This document shows positions 45,001 to 57,030 of a stretch of 64,000 nucleotides of DNA, one piece after another (within the stretch, counting starts at the first letter, position 1; each line of letters opens with the position of its first letter). The notes below the pieces were generated by a model. The model was not told where the DNA came from, did no database searches, and saw only the letters and a program-made list of their open reading frames with translations. The stretch is taken from the NCBI GenBank assembly GCA_963969345.1, contig OZ017768.1:6782718-6846717 (forward strand). Reading direction: 5' to 3'. The position numbers and the translations under genes are program-made. Source of the DNA: Turbatrix aceti. Taxonomy: Eukaryota; Nematoda; Chromadorea; Rhabditida; Panagrolaimidae.

Positions 45001-48000
45001 GAAAGCAGGTTCCTGAACTGCTGTCGACTGCCATTCAGTCTGAGGAAGTCAGCAGACACCTGAAAACATCGATACACAAGATTAAACGTCTGTCATTGGC
45101 AAAAGTCGTAAAACAAAGCAGTGTTGATTTAAAAAAAAAGATATTTTAATTAATCCCGATTCCCCAAATCCCTCTTCGGCATGCCATGCACGGAACCTCA
45201 TGGATAGACGAGTTGCGACGTTCTCTGGTGGTCGGAGGGACGTTCATGTGGACAGGACGCCCGGGCAACGAGGCTTCTGGAGCCGCCAGCTAGCGAAGAA
45301 ATGAATGAAAGAGTTTTACTTCAATTAACGCTACTTAGAGCTATTTAGAGCGCGGAGAAAGACAGGACACGCCAGGGCACAGAAGGAGTGTAGCAAGCCA
45401 AAAGGCAAGGCAAAAGGCGCGCCACGTGGAAAGCCGCTTTGCAGGGATCGTCTGCAGACACCACAGCCACGCAGGGAAACCCGAGAGGTACATAGTACTA
45501 CTCAGAATTGGTCTTTTGCATCCAGAAAAAAAACGTTGGACGGAAGAACACAAACAAATGACTTTTGAGGGCATTTGTCCGGGTTAAGCGAAATCAAAGC
45601 CGATCATGAATATTTATCTGACTCATCACGCACCGAAGATCTCGAGTCCCAAGGTTTCTTTGCAGATTCAGATGCTTCAGAATTTCAAAAAAGATACAAA
45701 TACAAACAAGAAACCTGCAACTGAAGTTAAAGTGCAACAGCTGATCCACACTAACCCAGGTTTAAGGCACCAAAATCCACCAACACTCCTCCAACGCGTG
45801 CCGTAAAAAAAAAAAGTAAAAATGGCTGTAAATTAAACTTTTAACGATTCTTTTTACGGAGTGCATCAAAGTCGGTGCGGCCTCCAAAAAAAGAGGAGTG
45901 TGTGAATTGACGGCGCCACGGATGGAGGGGGAAACTTAAAACATGTCATCAACGGACTGGGCCTGGCCGTCGTTGCCGGCTACGGTTACGCCAGGTCGGC
46001 GAAGGGGATAAACAAGCAGACAGCTACCAGTCTCAACATCTCAACTTTTGTTGCTTCACCGAGTTTTGAAGGGGTCCCAGACAAAAAAAACAGCCCCCGC
46101 AGCAAATTCACAAAAGACTTTTCGGGGTATCAGCGGCCAAAAAAGTGATGCCAAACAGTTTTGAGTGACGCAGGCGCAACTTTTTTACGACTGAATGCAG
46201 GAAGAGGAGCCAGCCTTTTATGGGAAAAAAAAGAACTGTCCAAAACGACTAATTTGGTCCCGGAACAGAATTTGAAAATCTTCGACCTCCCAACTCCGGT
46301 TGGGGGCGGCACAGACATTTGGGCCCGGCCCCAAATCACGGACGTCAATGTCAATTTCACAACTTTTGGAAACGCAAAAAAGAATTAGTAACTCATTTTC
46401 CCAGAACACGACTCCGCTAAGCCCAGCCATTCATTACGACTGCCGTCAAGTGCAGTATCGTCAAAAGATCGTTTCCGCTGCCGACAAAGGAAGCAGCGAG
46501 GCGCCGCGTGAAATCCTACTCTCTGCAAGCGATAGAAATTGCCTTCATTACCGTCTATTGAGTAAAAAAAGCGTATATCACTGTCTATGGAGCGCAGGTA
46601 GGGAAGGCATTGACTTCCAGAATGCTGGGTTAGTTGACAAAAGGTAACAGACGGTATTTCTATGTATAAGGAATCTGGTCCCACGACACAGGCTACAACA
46701 AAGCAAAACAAAGCCATGCGCGCGCGCGCGTCGTCAAAGGCACCAGGTTATGTAACTTGGATAATTCAATTACCTCCAAATTATGGGAATTTTTCATTTA
46801 AGGGTAATCAGCAAAACAAAGTCTTATTTTTGAGTTCTGAGTTGAGTTCCCGCGGAAAACGATGAAAAACGCAGCTTGCAAGTCAGAAAATCTCAAAAAA
46901 GCGTAAATAGAAGAAATCCTGGGATACCGCACCCAAAAAAAAGTTTTTTTGCAAAAATCTTCAACTCCAAAATAGTACAGACAAACAAAAACGTAAATGT
47001 TATAAAAAACAAACAAATAATTGGATGGCATCACTTGAAAGTCAAAGTTCGCCGGGCTGTTGTAATGTGATAATCCGCGAGTAATTACGCACGAATAACA
47101 CACGCGATTGGTTGCCCAAATTGAATTTGGCCGACAGGCGCGCGCACTATGTACCTAGGCTAGGCCGAGCAAAAACAGGCATAAAAAGTCAAATTATATT
47201 TCGCGTCAGTATGCAGCAAAAGACACAAGAACCAAGCCTACTATGTCCTTTTTAGGTTGTTGCTGATCCACACAAAAAAAACAAGTCGCCCCCGGGTCGG
47301 ATTATGTTAGTTAGTCAACGAGTGGTACAAAATTATGTAGAACTTCTTTGTAGCCATCGAAGCCTTATAAAGGTAAGACACCACGTGTTTCTCAGATTGT
47401 CTCCAAAATAATCGCAAAAGTAAAAAAAAAGTGCTAAAGAGACAAAGAAAATTTACAAAATGTCAAATGAAAAAAAATTGTATTCTCCTGCATGCGTGCA
47501 CTCAAAATAACCCACAAAAAACTCGGAGGTTAATACCTTTAATCCTCTAAAGACCTGACTTTTGCCAAAGTTGTTTTTCTGTCGTTTATAGGACAAACAC
47601 GCCTCCAAAGTTCCGGCATTAAATAAAAATTCGTTTTTTTAAAGGCTGGGCAGCACTAGATTGTTTCCGGGAGGGCGATTAGCTCCGAAACGCGTTTGGC
47701 AATATAATAAAAAAATCTCTGCTTTACTGCGTTGCGATAAGATCAGGTTGCGTCTTTGAATGCAGTTTGATTGGGTACGTTTGTTCTTGAAATTAAAATT
47801 GCCCCGGCGGTCCGTTCGTTCGTTCGTTCGAAGCAATGATATTTAGTATTTTTTTGAACACTCCCTGAGGAGATTTTAATGACGTACACATTTTTTGAAG
47901 GCATCAGGGATGAAAAAAATGAAAAACCCATTCAAATCCAAAAGAGAGGTGCAAAGTGAAACCAAATACTAGGATACATAACAGACACACACACATATAC

Positions 48001-49751
48001 TCCAAATTTCATATTTATACGCGCATTACCAGAGGTGCACTGTTGATTTTGGCATCCTATACGCCGGCGGTTGGCTCTTCAGTCAATCGTTGCATTTCTA
48101 ACACCCTCCGGAAAAGGGAAGGGAAACGAACGCATCGCTTCGCACCGGGCTGCTTTGATTGTTCGCTTAGATAATATCTGTCATCTGCCGCGGCACAGCT
48201 GACGGGATGCATGTTCTTACAATTCGAGGTGTGTTCGGAAAACAAAAAAATACTTGCTAGCAAGAATTACTCGCCAACAAAACACAATAAATGCATACCC
48301 AATTTTTGATGCTACAGAAAAAACAACAACCAACCAAAAAAAAAATAAACTCGCCTTGACAAGACCATTTGTTTCGTAAGCAAGGTGTCCGGAAGCAGCA
48401 TTTTCGCCGCCAAAGTCGAAACTCTTGCCGTTTTTGATGTCACAGACGGAAGGTCTCGGCGTTCTGTAGTCCTCGAGTTCGACGGAAGGTGCCGATGCGA
48501 CCGTTGGGCCCTAAACTCGATTTGGTCGTTAGTCTTGTACATAGTATCGACTTGAGTGGCAAAAGGCAAAAAAAAAGAGGAAACGGAATTTGTTATTTAC
48601 GTGACGTGTCCCCTGTTTCGGAAATCAAAATTATTCAGATAACAAAAAAAAAACCAAGCCAAAAGTGCATTTTTTGGGAATCGACAAGTTTTGTGCAACT
48701 GCCAAGATCCCTCGGGGGCCCGGTTGACAACCCGTGATGTCCCCTGCGTTCCGAGTGCTTTCATTGAGGGCCGGGGAACACCGAAAAACACTTTTGATAG
48801 TGTTTTTTTTCTGCCCTAGCGTGGATGAAGCCTCAGTAGTGGGCGAAAGGATCACAAGATTAATTTAATGGCAAAAATTGTTGTTTCCTGCCGCGAAGGG
48901 AGAAAAACAACCTTCTTCCAACGCTTTTTGACCCAATTTGGTTTTCCGCATGCTCATAGCGTGGTCCTCTTTCGTCTTTGAATCTGGACAAAAAAATATA
49001 GGATGACGCAGTCGTGCAAAAAAAGCCTGTTGAATTTAGAAAATTAAATATTGTGCGACTCGTCATTTCAAGTCGGCTTGCTTTCGGATGATGATAACGT
49101 TAATAAATGAAAAAAGCTGGCAAAAAATTACTATAAAATTTTCTCGGGCATTCGATTTCGTCTGGAAGTCAATCCTAATGGAATTTAGGCTTCAGAGTAC
49201 GTAAACGAGTTACTTGGCGACGGCGCCAATTGAATTTTCTACATTCTACCTGCGCAACAAAGGTTATGCAAGCAACAAGCACAAAGGTACAACAAACAAG
49301 CACATGATAAATTCTGTAAAAAGTTGCAAGCAAGGAATCCAGCTTCAAAAGCTGCCAACACTTCTCAATGTAATTTTTTCCATAATAAACCCAAACTCAC
49401 CAAAGAACCCCGGCATCGAAAGGATTTTCGACGCTCGATCATTTCCCGATACGTCGCGGGATCGACCGAAAACTGATGGCCACGGAAGCTTCGAACTCGA
49501 ATCGGCGAAGACGGGCCTCCGGTGGCCGACGGCCCGGTTGTCGTGGTCGACGAGAATTGCCACGGCAGGGTCGACTGCACGCGGATCGACGTCGACGAGC
49601 CGCCCGACGTGGACGTGGGCGGCGGCGGAGGGGTCGACATGACCGTGACCTGCCGCGCGGAGGGATGGATGAGGAGCAGGTGCTGCTGTGGATGCGGGAC
49701 GGTTGTTCCGGTGGGGCTGGTGCTGCAAAGAGGGGGCGGAGGCGTTGTCAT
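42065..49751 (-). CDS. Small-conductance Ca-activated K channel (SK/KCNL)
   Basis: Eleven exons: 49401-49751, 48355-48510, 45197-45289, 44924-45059, 44412-44809, 44270-44365, 43193-43673, 42827-43138, 42680-42752, 42297-42514, 42065-42243. They give 831 codons in phase, so 830 residues. The N-terminal 250 residues are Pro/Ser-rich and variable. S1 is ITDRCLALAMTGIFFMVLDSEM; S2 lies in SLMFRVLVAFSTLALLIEIVHYH; S3-S5 are in the large exon with PVDVILSLFMLGRVYLF and the S4 stretch FSFVMKTVLDQRP. The pore reads FMLNGYGDVVP, then the calmodulin-binding domain (NNFMNDSKLTQRHKHAAARVLQKTWHIYK...HQRHFLEAIHDFRRIKNKM) and a coiled coil. SK channels open on calcium-calmodulin and cause afterhyperpolarisation. 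The core is certain. The first four exons rest on splice phase only; one uses a GC donor. The final exon is Pro-rich. Confidence 0.88.
43735..44115. repeat. TTTTTTATTAAAAAA tandem tract in SK channel intron
   Basis: About 380 bp of nearly pure A+T in which a 15-17-base palindromic unit, TTTTTTATTAAAAAATAG, is repeated some twenty times with small changes. Each unit and the whole array are self-complementary. It lies in the intron between the S2 exon and the S3-S5 exon, and has no recognisable transposon ends. Confidence 0.8.
45290..48354. other. Large SK channel intron
   Basis: This 3-kb interval between the second and third coding exons of the channel shows no independent gene on either strand. 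Short imperfect repeats such as CGTTCGTTCGTTCGTTCG near 47815-47830 and CGCGCGCGCG near 46718 are present. Long first introns of ion channel genes often carry enhancers, but I see no specific site. Confidence 0.45.
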
Positions 49752-52700
49752 TGAGTGAGTTCACAGGAGGACAGGTAAAAGAAGGCAGTGGCGTCGGCTA
49801 CGTGCCATGGGAGAACGAAGGCAGACGTGATTTTTTTTTTTTGTGTTTGCAGACGCGGGTAAGGCGTATGTACACGCGGACAAAGAAGCCAGTCGAAGGC
49901 AACTCTCCCTCTCCCTGTCCGGTCCGAGGGGCGCTCGGAAAGCCGCAGGAAGGCGAGGGGAAGGCCGCGGCCGCTGCCGGCGCACGAGAGAGGAGGCGCC
50001 AGCCAAGAAAGCCCGACGCGCGAACCAAACAGAACACGCACGTGAAGTCCGGCCTGAAGGCCCGAAGGCCAGAGCCGGACTCCTGAACATTCGCGATGAC
50101 ACGGCACGCGCGATGAAATATTTAGACAAAGCGTATGTTGGTCATAGGAAGGTGCACAGATTGCGCTTGCACGCTAAGACTAATTTTTTTGTTAATTTTA
50201 ATTTTTGAGGCCTTCAAGGCGTTCAAAGACATCGGAGATTGAAACCGCGGATTTTTACCTGTCTGGCAGGTGTCTGGCGTTTGACTGAGTGAATTCGTTT
50301 CAAAACAGAAAGAAAAAACCCAGAAACAGACCCAAAAACAGAAATGGCAGAGCCTCATCAAAGCATGTCTCCTGTGCGTATGTACATGGCGGCGACGGCG
50401 ATAATGACCGGTCGTTGCCGGAGGAGAGCAGGCAGGCACCGCGTGCTACATACGTACGTTTGCAGGACGGGAAACAAGACGACAGCGTTGCCAGTCAGCC
50501 GGGCAGGCAAGGTGCGCAAGCAAGCCTGAGTCATGAGTAGGAGGGATTAAGGGCCGAAGAAGGCAAAAAGAATCAATTACAATTCCCTCCCGAGCAACGA
50601 TGCGCCCTGCTGGCAACGGATTCACATCAAAAGAACCAGACGGAAAGATTTTGTGTATACCAGGATCCATTATAATGGCGTGCTAATAGGCTGGCATTAC
50701 ACATTGCCAGGGGAAACGAGTTCAAAACGACGTCAAAAATAATTTTTTTTTTAGAAAATAAAATAAAAACCCGATTGAAAAACTGTGGTCGACTGCCGTT
50801 AGCCACGCGATGATGTCCACGGTGGCGGCGTTAACGTCGGCCCTCGCTTTGCACGAAAAAAACTCGACAACACGTTCTTCTTCGGGAGTCTGTTCTGCTA
50901 TCATGTCCGTGAAAGTGTCCTTAATCAAGTATACAAAATTAAGATAGGCATTAAATTTTCATTACAAAACAAAATTTTTGTAGAAAAAAAACAAATTATT
51001 TAGCGCGGCGAAGGGGTCCTGTCCTGCGCACGCTTCCTCCTCCTCCGAACAGGCAGCGCCGCCGAAGAAGCGCAGCAATCAAGCAGCACAAAAAAGGACC
51101 ACTTTTTCATCCGAAAAAAAAGAGTTTTTACGGCGGTGGTCGACGAGTAATGAGTCAATTGACGGCGAGACGACAGGCGTGCGGTGCGGCGCGCGACAGC
51201 TAGCTAACATAAGACTTCACGTCACGTTGCTTAGGTCACGGCCAGCTTGACAACACGCGGGACATGGCAGGAGCTGGCTGCGCGAGTCGATAGATATGTA
51301 TTTACCTGTCGTGGCGTGGCATGGCATACAAGCATCCTTGAAGGCAACGAACCGAACGAAAAAAAATTTGTGCAAATATAAATATAAATACAAATACAAA
51401 TACAAATACAAGTGGTTCGGTCCTGTTCCGAAGAAGGACGTCAAATTTTCATCTGGCAGGGCCATGAAATATTCAGGAGATACTCATCAGACACGAACAA
51501 AAGACAGGACAGGACAAGACGCACCAACTCAGTCAGTCAAAAAAAAACCGGGGTCATCGGCCACACGGCCAAAGTCTTTCCCCTACCGATCCTACGTATT
51601 TGCTTCGGAGCAAAAGTCCTACAGCCTCAGCCACGTGTGTTTTCGCCGAAGAAGAAGCCCCTCCGACGATGCTTCCGGCTGCGGTGTGAGTCAGGACATG
51701 CAGCTGCAGGGAGCCAGCGGTGGCTGGCGAGGCTGGCTCGGACATCGATAGTGCCATTGAAGGAAAAAAGCACGCCACAGCACTCAAATTACTCACGTAA
51801 TCGTTAATCATAAATTTTTAAAATCATCTGAAGAAGAAGAAAAAAATATGTTGCCTAAAATAAAACGATGAGAAAATTATGGAGGCTAAAATTAACTCAT
51901 TCCCATGCAATCAAGTGTCGACGACCAAAAACCGCACGCCGGAAGTCTTCGATGACGATTCGGTGACGATTTTGAACGGTTGCGCCGACGATGTACAAAA
52001 CAGTATAATCTCGCGGATGATCCATGCAGAGCTCGGCTGATCCCACACGCAAAAGCTCGGCTTGGGATTGCAGAAAAGGAAGTTCAGAAGCAGATAAAAA
52101 GACAGTTAACGCAGACAAATATGCATTTATTTTTATTTTTAATTTTTAAAATAAAAATTTAAAAAATGGCTGTACCTAAAATTTTCCGATCTTGGCACCC
52201 GGCACAGTATATACTTGTCAGCGGTCGTCAACAACATGACCATTGATCAAAACGGAGCTGTCAGTCATATGTAGAGTCACAGACTCCCTCGATAACTCCC
52301 AGAAATGGCACTGACGCCAGAGATCAGAAATTCATGAGCTAAATAAAATATTTTCCAGCAAACAAACGGGTTCTTTTTTTGAGAACGAGTCAAACAAACG
52401 TGGATTAGCTCAAAGACGTCACGGATTGAAGAGAGCATCTGCAGAGTCTCCTGCACTTGCTCCGAGCAACCAACCAACAATGAATGGCGGTATGGCCGCT
52501 GCCAGTGACGGGATTCCCCAGGGAGTCGTCAATCGAGAAGCACTGGTCAATTTAAGACAAAACTGCAAGAATTGGGATTACACTCTTTGGAAGAATCGCT
52601 CAACCTCGGTTTTGGGGAACTTGAAAATTAATCAAAAAATATATTTATTAGAGAATCGGGCTGAAATATGTAGTAAACAATTTTGTTTTTTCAAGTTTCA

Positions 52701-52904
52701 AAAGTTTGAACAATTCGACATACTAAGCAGGATTGACAGGTCGTTTTGAACTGACAACGGCATTTCAGACCACAAAACACAGTTTTGTGTCTGGCAAAAC
52801 ACAGTTGTAAATTTGCCGTTTACTGACAGGAATCATCGATCCTAATATAGAGTACGTAATAACCACGCGAAAAAAGAAGTCAAAAGAAAGGAAAACCTGA
52901 TTTC

Positions 52905-52969
52905 AGGCGCACTGTAATAGAATTTACAACAAAAAAAATTTTTCTCGATGTAAATATTACAGTGCGCCT
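52905..52969. repeat. Perfect 15-bp-stem hairpin
   Basis: AGGCGCACTGTAATA at 52905-52919 and its exact complement TATTACAGTGCGCCT at 52955-52969 enclose a 35-base A/T-rich loop whose ends pair further (TTTACA with TGTAAA). The transcript of either strand would fold into a ~65-nt hairpin. It directly abuts a second palindrome at 52968-52993. It might be a tiny transposon remnant or a pre-miRNA-like structure; I cannot decide. Confidence 0.6.
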
Positions 52970-52993
52970 AGAACCACTTCAAGTGGCTTCTAG
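52968..52993. repeat. 26-bp near-perfect palindrome
   Basis: CTAGAACCACTT, one C, AAGTGG, one C, then TTCTAG: two self-complementary arms with a single-base bulge and a single-base centre. It directly follows the hairpin at 52905, giving two stem-loops in tandem. Confidence 0.6.
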
Positions 52994-54050
52994 ACGTTTA
53001 GGACCTTGTTTTTCTTCGATTAAATACGTTTAGAGCATGTCGAGAGCGTCTGAACGCTAATATAATGTTGTTTTCATCGGACGGAGTAGAGCAAAAGAAT
53101 GAAAAACCAAACGCCAATCTCTCGATTGTGTGCCGTGAGAAGGGACCTCGACATACACTGGCGCCCCCGCGAAGCCCCGAGACCGGCTGCGGCCGTGGAT
53201 AAGGTAAATACATACAAGCGTGGGAAACGTGTGTTATGTTGTGATTACAGAGGCCTGCAGATTCCCTCAGCATGCTCTACAGAGGGGTCGGTTGCCGCGT
53301 GTTGATTCGAATGCGGAGCGACACCTGGACTGAAGTTGCGCGAACCAAACCAAAAAGCAGACTCAAGAGCAATGAAAGAAGAAAGACACGCGCATCTACA
53401 TATAATACATATCTCGGAGATTAAAATAACACTTGTGGTAAACAGGCATTCACGGGACAAACAAACACGGCACAAACAGTTAATGACACGATGCCATTTC
53501 TGGGGCACGCTACATACCTGCAGCGCGTGCGGCATTGCATCATGATGTCATGGGGCGGATGGCTGCAAGGCAACAACACTCGGTCGGCCGATTACCTATT
53601 TCTGGCCTACCGTCGTTGCCCGGAGAAGGATTAGACAAAGTCGATGGGGTTAGAACAGCCCGACCGGTGGTGACGAGGAGAACGATTAAATGCCGCCCAG
53701 GGCACCGAGTCGAAATACGAGAAAGTGCAAACGTTGCCACCGCCGCCGTTGCCGTTGCCGCCCTTTTCCTGACGCTCGGACCCCTCTAGGAGCTCATAAA
53801 ACTCAACACTGGCATGCATTTGAAAACCGGCCCTTCCCGCGATGTGATCGTCACCGGAAATCCAGTCGAGAACTTTGCTGCCTCATGAATGGTCAATTCG
53901 ACAGGGTGCATGGCTTTGGAACGGCGCACAACGCATTTTGCACGCAACGGATCACTTTGCACGTTTTTTTCGGGTTTTTGGACAAAAAACGGTTCTGGGT
54001 AAAAATCTGAGTTACCGGACACTGTGTTGGTGTGTGCAGTTTTGTTTTTG

Positions 54051-54056
54051 TTTATT
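54051..54056 (-). terminator. Polyadenylation signal of the zinc-knuckle orphan
   Basis: TTTATT on the + strand is AATAAA on the - strand, about 100 nt after the stop codon at 54155-54157. Confidence 0.5.
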
Positions 54057-54154
54057 TTTTGGCTGGTATGTACGTGGCATTTATTTGGCCTTCCCCGCAG
54101 TCAACAATCACCGTTCAGCACAGTTCAAAATTCCGGAAGCAAAATGAAATGCAA

Positions 54155-55421
54155 TCAGTCGGACGACGCCTGGTTGCACGTTTCCGAAGCAGGAATGGTC
54201 GATCGAGGCACAAACACGCGTGACTCAACGCGCGCGCTCTTGATTATGAGCTTCGTTGGACCGGGCGAGGAGCCGGAAGGGAGACACGAATCAGTGACGG
54301 GGGTAAAAGCGACCTCGAGTTTTTCAGTCGCAGCTGTCGATTCTGTTTCCCACAAAACAAGCGTGAATCCCGGTTGTTGCTTCTGAAAATATCAAATTTC
54401 ATATAAATATTGTTAAATTAGAAACCATTCAACTCACAGCAACGTATTCAGCAAGAACTTCAACGTGGTCGACGATGGATTTACCTGTCACCTGAAAGTC
54501 CACCTTCCACGCCCGGCCCTTCCACTTGGAAAGGCTCAGAGGCCAGGTTTCTGGAAGCGGGTAGTGCCGAATGACGACGTGTATGAGCACGTCGAGGCGA
54601 CTGAGAAGAACGTCAAAAGAGACAGGTGGTTCGATGCGACACCTGTCAAGAGCAAAGCCCAGGAGACGATCGTGGATGGGCGCGAGGAGCGTGTCAGGTG
54701 TGAGATCGCAGTCGAAGAAACTCAGCCGGATGTGATCGAGCACGAACGCGGGCATGTCGAGAAACGCGGATATCCGAGCACTCCCGCACCGGTAAAATAC
54801 GAGCCGGTTGCTGCAGAGCGTAGGAACGACGCCCCGGCACTTGCTGGCCTCTTCGCAGTCGGAGAAATCCGCGAGAAGATTGTGCTGCTGGACGATCATG
54901 TCGTTCACCGTCCGCGAATACCTGCCGTAAGAAGAAGGGAGGGGGACGGTGGTGCCCAGGACTGAAGCAACTTTCGTCGCTGCTGGGTGCCACAGGGCAA
55001 AAATCCGGTCAAAAAAAGATATGCGCGGTCGTCGATCGGCGGATGTGATTTGAAAAGAACGGTTTGTCACTGAAAAACCAACCGTTCAGCCATATTTTCC
55101 ATTTTTAACCCGCTTACAAAAGTGCACTCTGCAAAAAGCGACATTATGATGCCCCGAGCAAACCGAGCACCGAACGTTGCAGCGATCCACGGTGTCGTCG
55201 AGGATGTTGGTAAAGCAGCACGGCCTCAGGTGCATGCGCCACGCAGCGAGAAAGCGATCCTCTGGCGTTACGACAGTCGTGCACTCGACGGCATCGTGCG
55301 TGGCGGAGCGGCAGAAGATGCACGTGACGACCGGCAGCCAGGAGGCCGACGCCGACGCCATTGCCGTTGTCGTTGCCGTTGTTGTTTGTGCGAGCGAGTT
55401 ACTATCGTCATCGGTCGCCAT
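54155..55421 (-). CDS. Orphan protein with gag-like C2HC zinc knuckles
   Basis: Three exons (55118-55421, 54438-55069, 54155-54382) give exactly 388 codons with clean GTAAGC and GTGAGT donors. Residues ~33-100 carry CIFCRSATHDAVEC, a central CC, and CSVCSGHHNVAFC. These are two C-x2-C-x(3-4)-H-x4-C knuckles, spaced as in the Gag proteins of nematode Pao/BEL-type retroelements. The following ~285 residues are leucine-rich and well folded by composition (LDHIRLSFFDCDLTPDTLL, LSRLDVLIHVVIRHYPLPETWPLSL, VEVLAEYVAKQQPGFTLVLWE). They faintly recall nematode F-box-associated domains. No protease, RT or LTR is nearby and the frame is intact with introns, so it behaves as a host gene. Function is unknown; nucleic-acid binding by the knuckles is an inference. 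Confidence 0.7.
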
Positions 55422-55985
55422 CGCAAACCAGACAAAAATGATGGGGGGGAGGGCAGAGGAAATGAGTGCGCGCCGCCACAGGCTTCTGGTCGCTCTTATA
55501 AGCGTAAGCGAGCAAGCAAGAAAGCACCTTCGCCTTTGCCTTCGACGCTGCTCGCTCCAAAAATAGCGGAGTTGTTATGAGAACTTTCCTCGAGTCGAAA
55601 ATGTTTCGAACGAACGACCGCGGCCGGAGCATCGTCGTGATTAGTCAATGTGTGCTGGAAACCAATTTACGGCCCGTTCCCCGTGGCTTTAATTTTGGAG
55701 AGATTGCAGCCAGCTGTGCAATCTCCGGGGGACGCAGCAGAGGAGAAAAACACGTGTTGCGCTGAGGGCGAAACACGATAAGATATCGAAGATCTACATA
55801 GCACGCATGTTTTCTTCGAGCTCCGCGCTGGGAGGCGTAATTGGGCCAATCACAAGCTGATGTGAGTTGCACAAGCTGCAAGTTGCAGGATCCGACGTAA
55901 TGTGAGTCCGTGCGCAAAAAAAAAAGGTCCGCGCAATCCCGCGCAAATCCACTCCAGCCAATCTTTTACAAAAAAATCATGCTTA

Positions 55986-56878
55986 TCATAATCGAATGAG
56001 CAATCCATCAAAAAATGCAACAATGAGTGCGGCAACGGCGATCCATGGACCAGTCCTTGGGGAAGCGCCGTAGTAATCCAGATCTCCATCATCATAGGGT
56101 ACATAGTTGTAGCCGCCGCCGCCGCCGCCGCCACCATATTCATAATCACCAGCCTTGTCACGACCCCGAGCACCGCTATTAATACTTTGCTCACCAATAG
56201 AGATTGGTTTAGACCCAAAATCAGGTTTCTCGTATCCCCTAAAATCATTGCTACCGCCAGAGTAACCGCCACCGCCACCGCCACCGCCACCCCTGTTCAC
56301 AGAGGCGTCAGGCAGATGCTTCAACTTGTCTTTCGTGACGGCAAGCGTAAAGCAGATCACGTCGTAATCGCCGCCTTTTGATTCTAAAAAAACAATACAG
56401 AAATTCAAGTTTGTTTTTTATTTTTAAATTTGTGCACGGAACCGAAAAGAACCTACTTGTACCCATAGATAACTGATTATCTTGGTCTTTGAACACGTAG
56501 CCACCGTGCACGACATCTTCAATGATGATTGCGTCATCAGACGGGTGCATTTGATCGAGGTATTTGGCGACTGAAAGATTTTTTTTTAAATAAATTTAGA
56601 ACTTTGATTTCGGGGGGTAACTCACCCAGAAGAAGCTCGTAGGCCTTTTCTATCTTGTACGGACGGACTCCATGGCCCAGGCTTTGGCAGTCGGAATCGA
56701 GGTCACCTGTTTTCGTGGGTGCCGCAGCAATGCAGCCCACCGGTGTGCCTTCGCACTGTGTTGCGTCAACCAACTCGAACCCTTCGTTGCAGAACAACTT
56801 GGCTGCAGACGCGATGAGGTCAAGTTGAAGAAGCAGAATGAGTGCGAGGCACTGAACGACCGACGTCACCGCTGTCAT
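55986..56878 (-). CDS. Secreted, probably GPI-anchored glycine-rich orphan
   Basis: Three exons (56626-56878, 56457-56570, 55986-56383) give exactly 255 codons. Residues 1-25 are a signal peptide (SVVQCLALILLLQLDLIASA). The ectodomain (about 26-145) has five or six cysteines (LFCNEG, TQCEG, VGCIA, SDCQS, VICF) and matches no family I know. Two glycine stretches (NRGGGGGGGGGYSGGSND and YEYGGGGGGGGYNYV) flank an acidic-basic linker. The C-terminus ASPRTGPWIAVAALIVAFFDGLLIRL is a short hydrophobic tail with almost nothing after it, preceded by small residues, as in GPI-attachment signals; a single-pass anchor is the alternative. The role is unknown. It is divergent from the DB-like gene, 152 bp between start codons, so they may share a promoter. 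Confidence 0.75.
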
Positions 56879-57030
56879 CGTCGAGAGTGTTCAATCAGAT
56901 TACATACGACGATCTTGCTCTTTATGATGGCGCGCATTCATGCAAATTTCAAATCTTGGAAGCCTCGTTCTAGGGTAAAGTCAAAGGCCGATAAAAAAAT
57001 TCATTCAAGCTAACAACAACAGCATCCGCG
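56879..57030. promoter_or_regulatory. Short shared promoter of two secreted-protein genes
   Basis: Only 152 bp separate the start codons of two divergent genes that both begin with signal peptides. Any core promoters must lie in this interval or overlap. No TATA box is evident. Co-expression would be a reasonable guess. Confidence 0.45.

Larger units (their letters stand above)
49752..54154. other. Gene-poor interval with doubtful coding fragments
   Basis: I cannot support a complete gene here. Three - strand pieces have protein-like composition but no consistent exon chain: about 50780-50928 (DTFTDMIAEQTPEEERVVEF), 51897-52080 (YTVLYIVGATVQNRHRIVIE...LIAWE, stop) and 52385-52480 (VQETLQMLSSIRDVFELIHV). 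They could be exons of one unrecognised gene or decayed remnants. The GC-rich text at 49860-50090 is upstream of the SK start and may be its leader or promoter. CAAATA pentamer/hexamer repeats lie near 51375-51410. Confidence 0.35.

Noticed and set aside
49380..49764. Other frames of the GC-rich block at the SK start (for example one beginning MNSLNDNASAPSLQHQPH)
   Set aside because: Only the frame starting at 49751 runs through the GTGAGT donor at 49400 in the phase needed by the next exon and closes the whole channel model.
55685..55740. Hairpin GGAGAGATTGCAG...TGCAATCTCC
   Set aside because: The stem is about nine pairs, a length expected by chance in a 64-kb window, with no repeat ends or conservation evidence.
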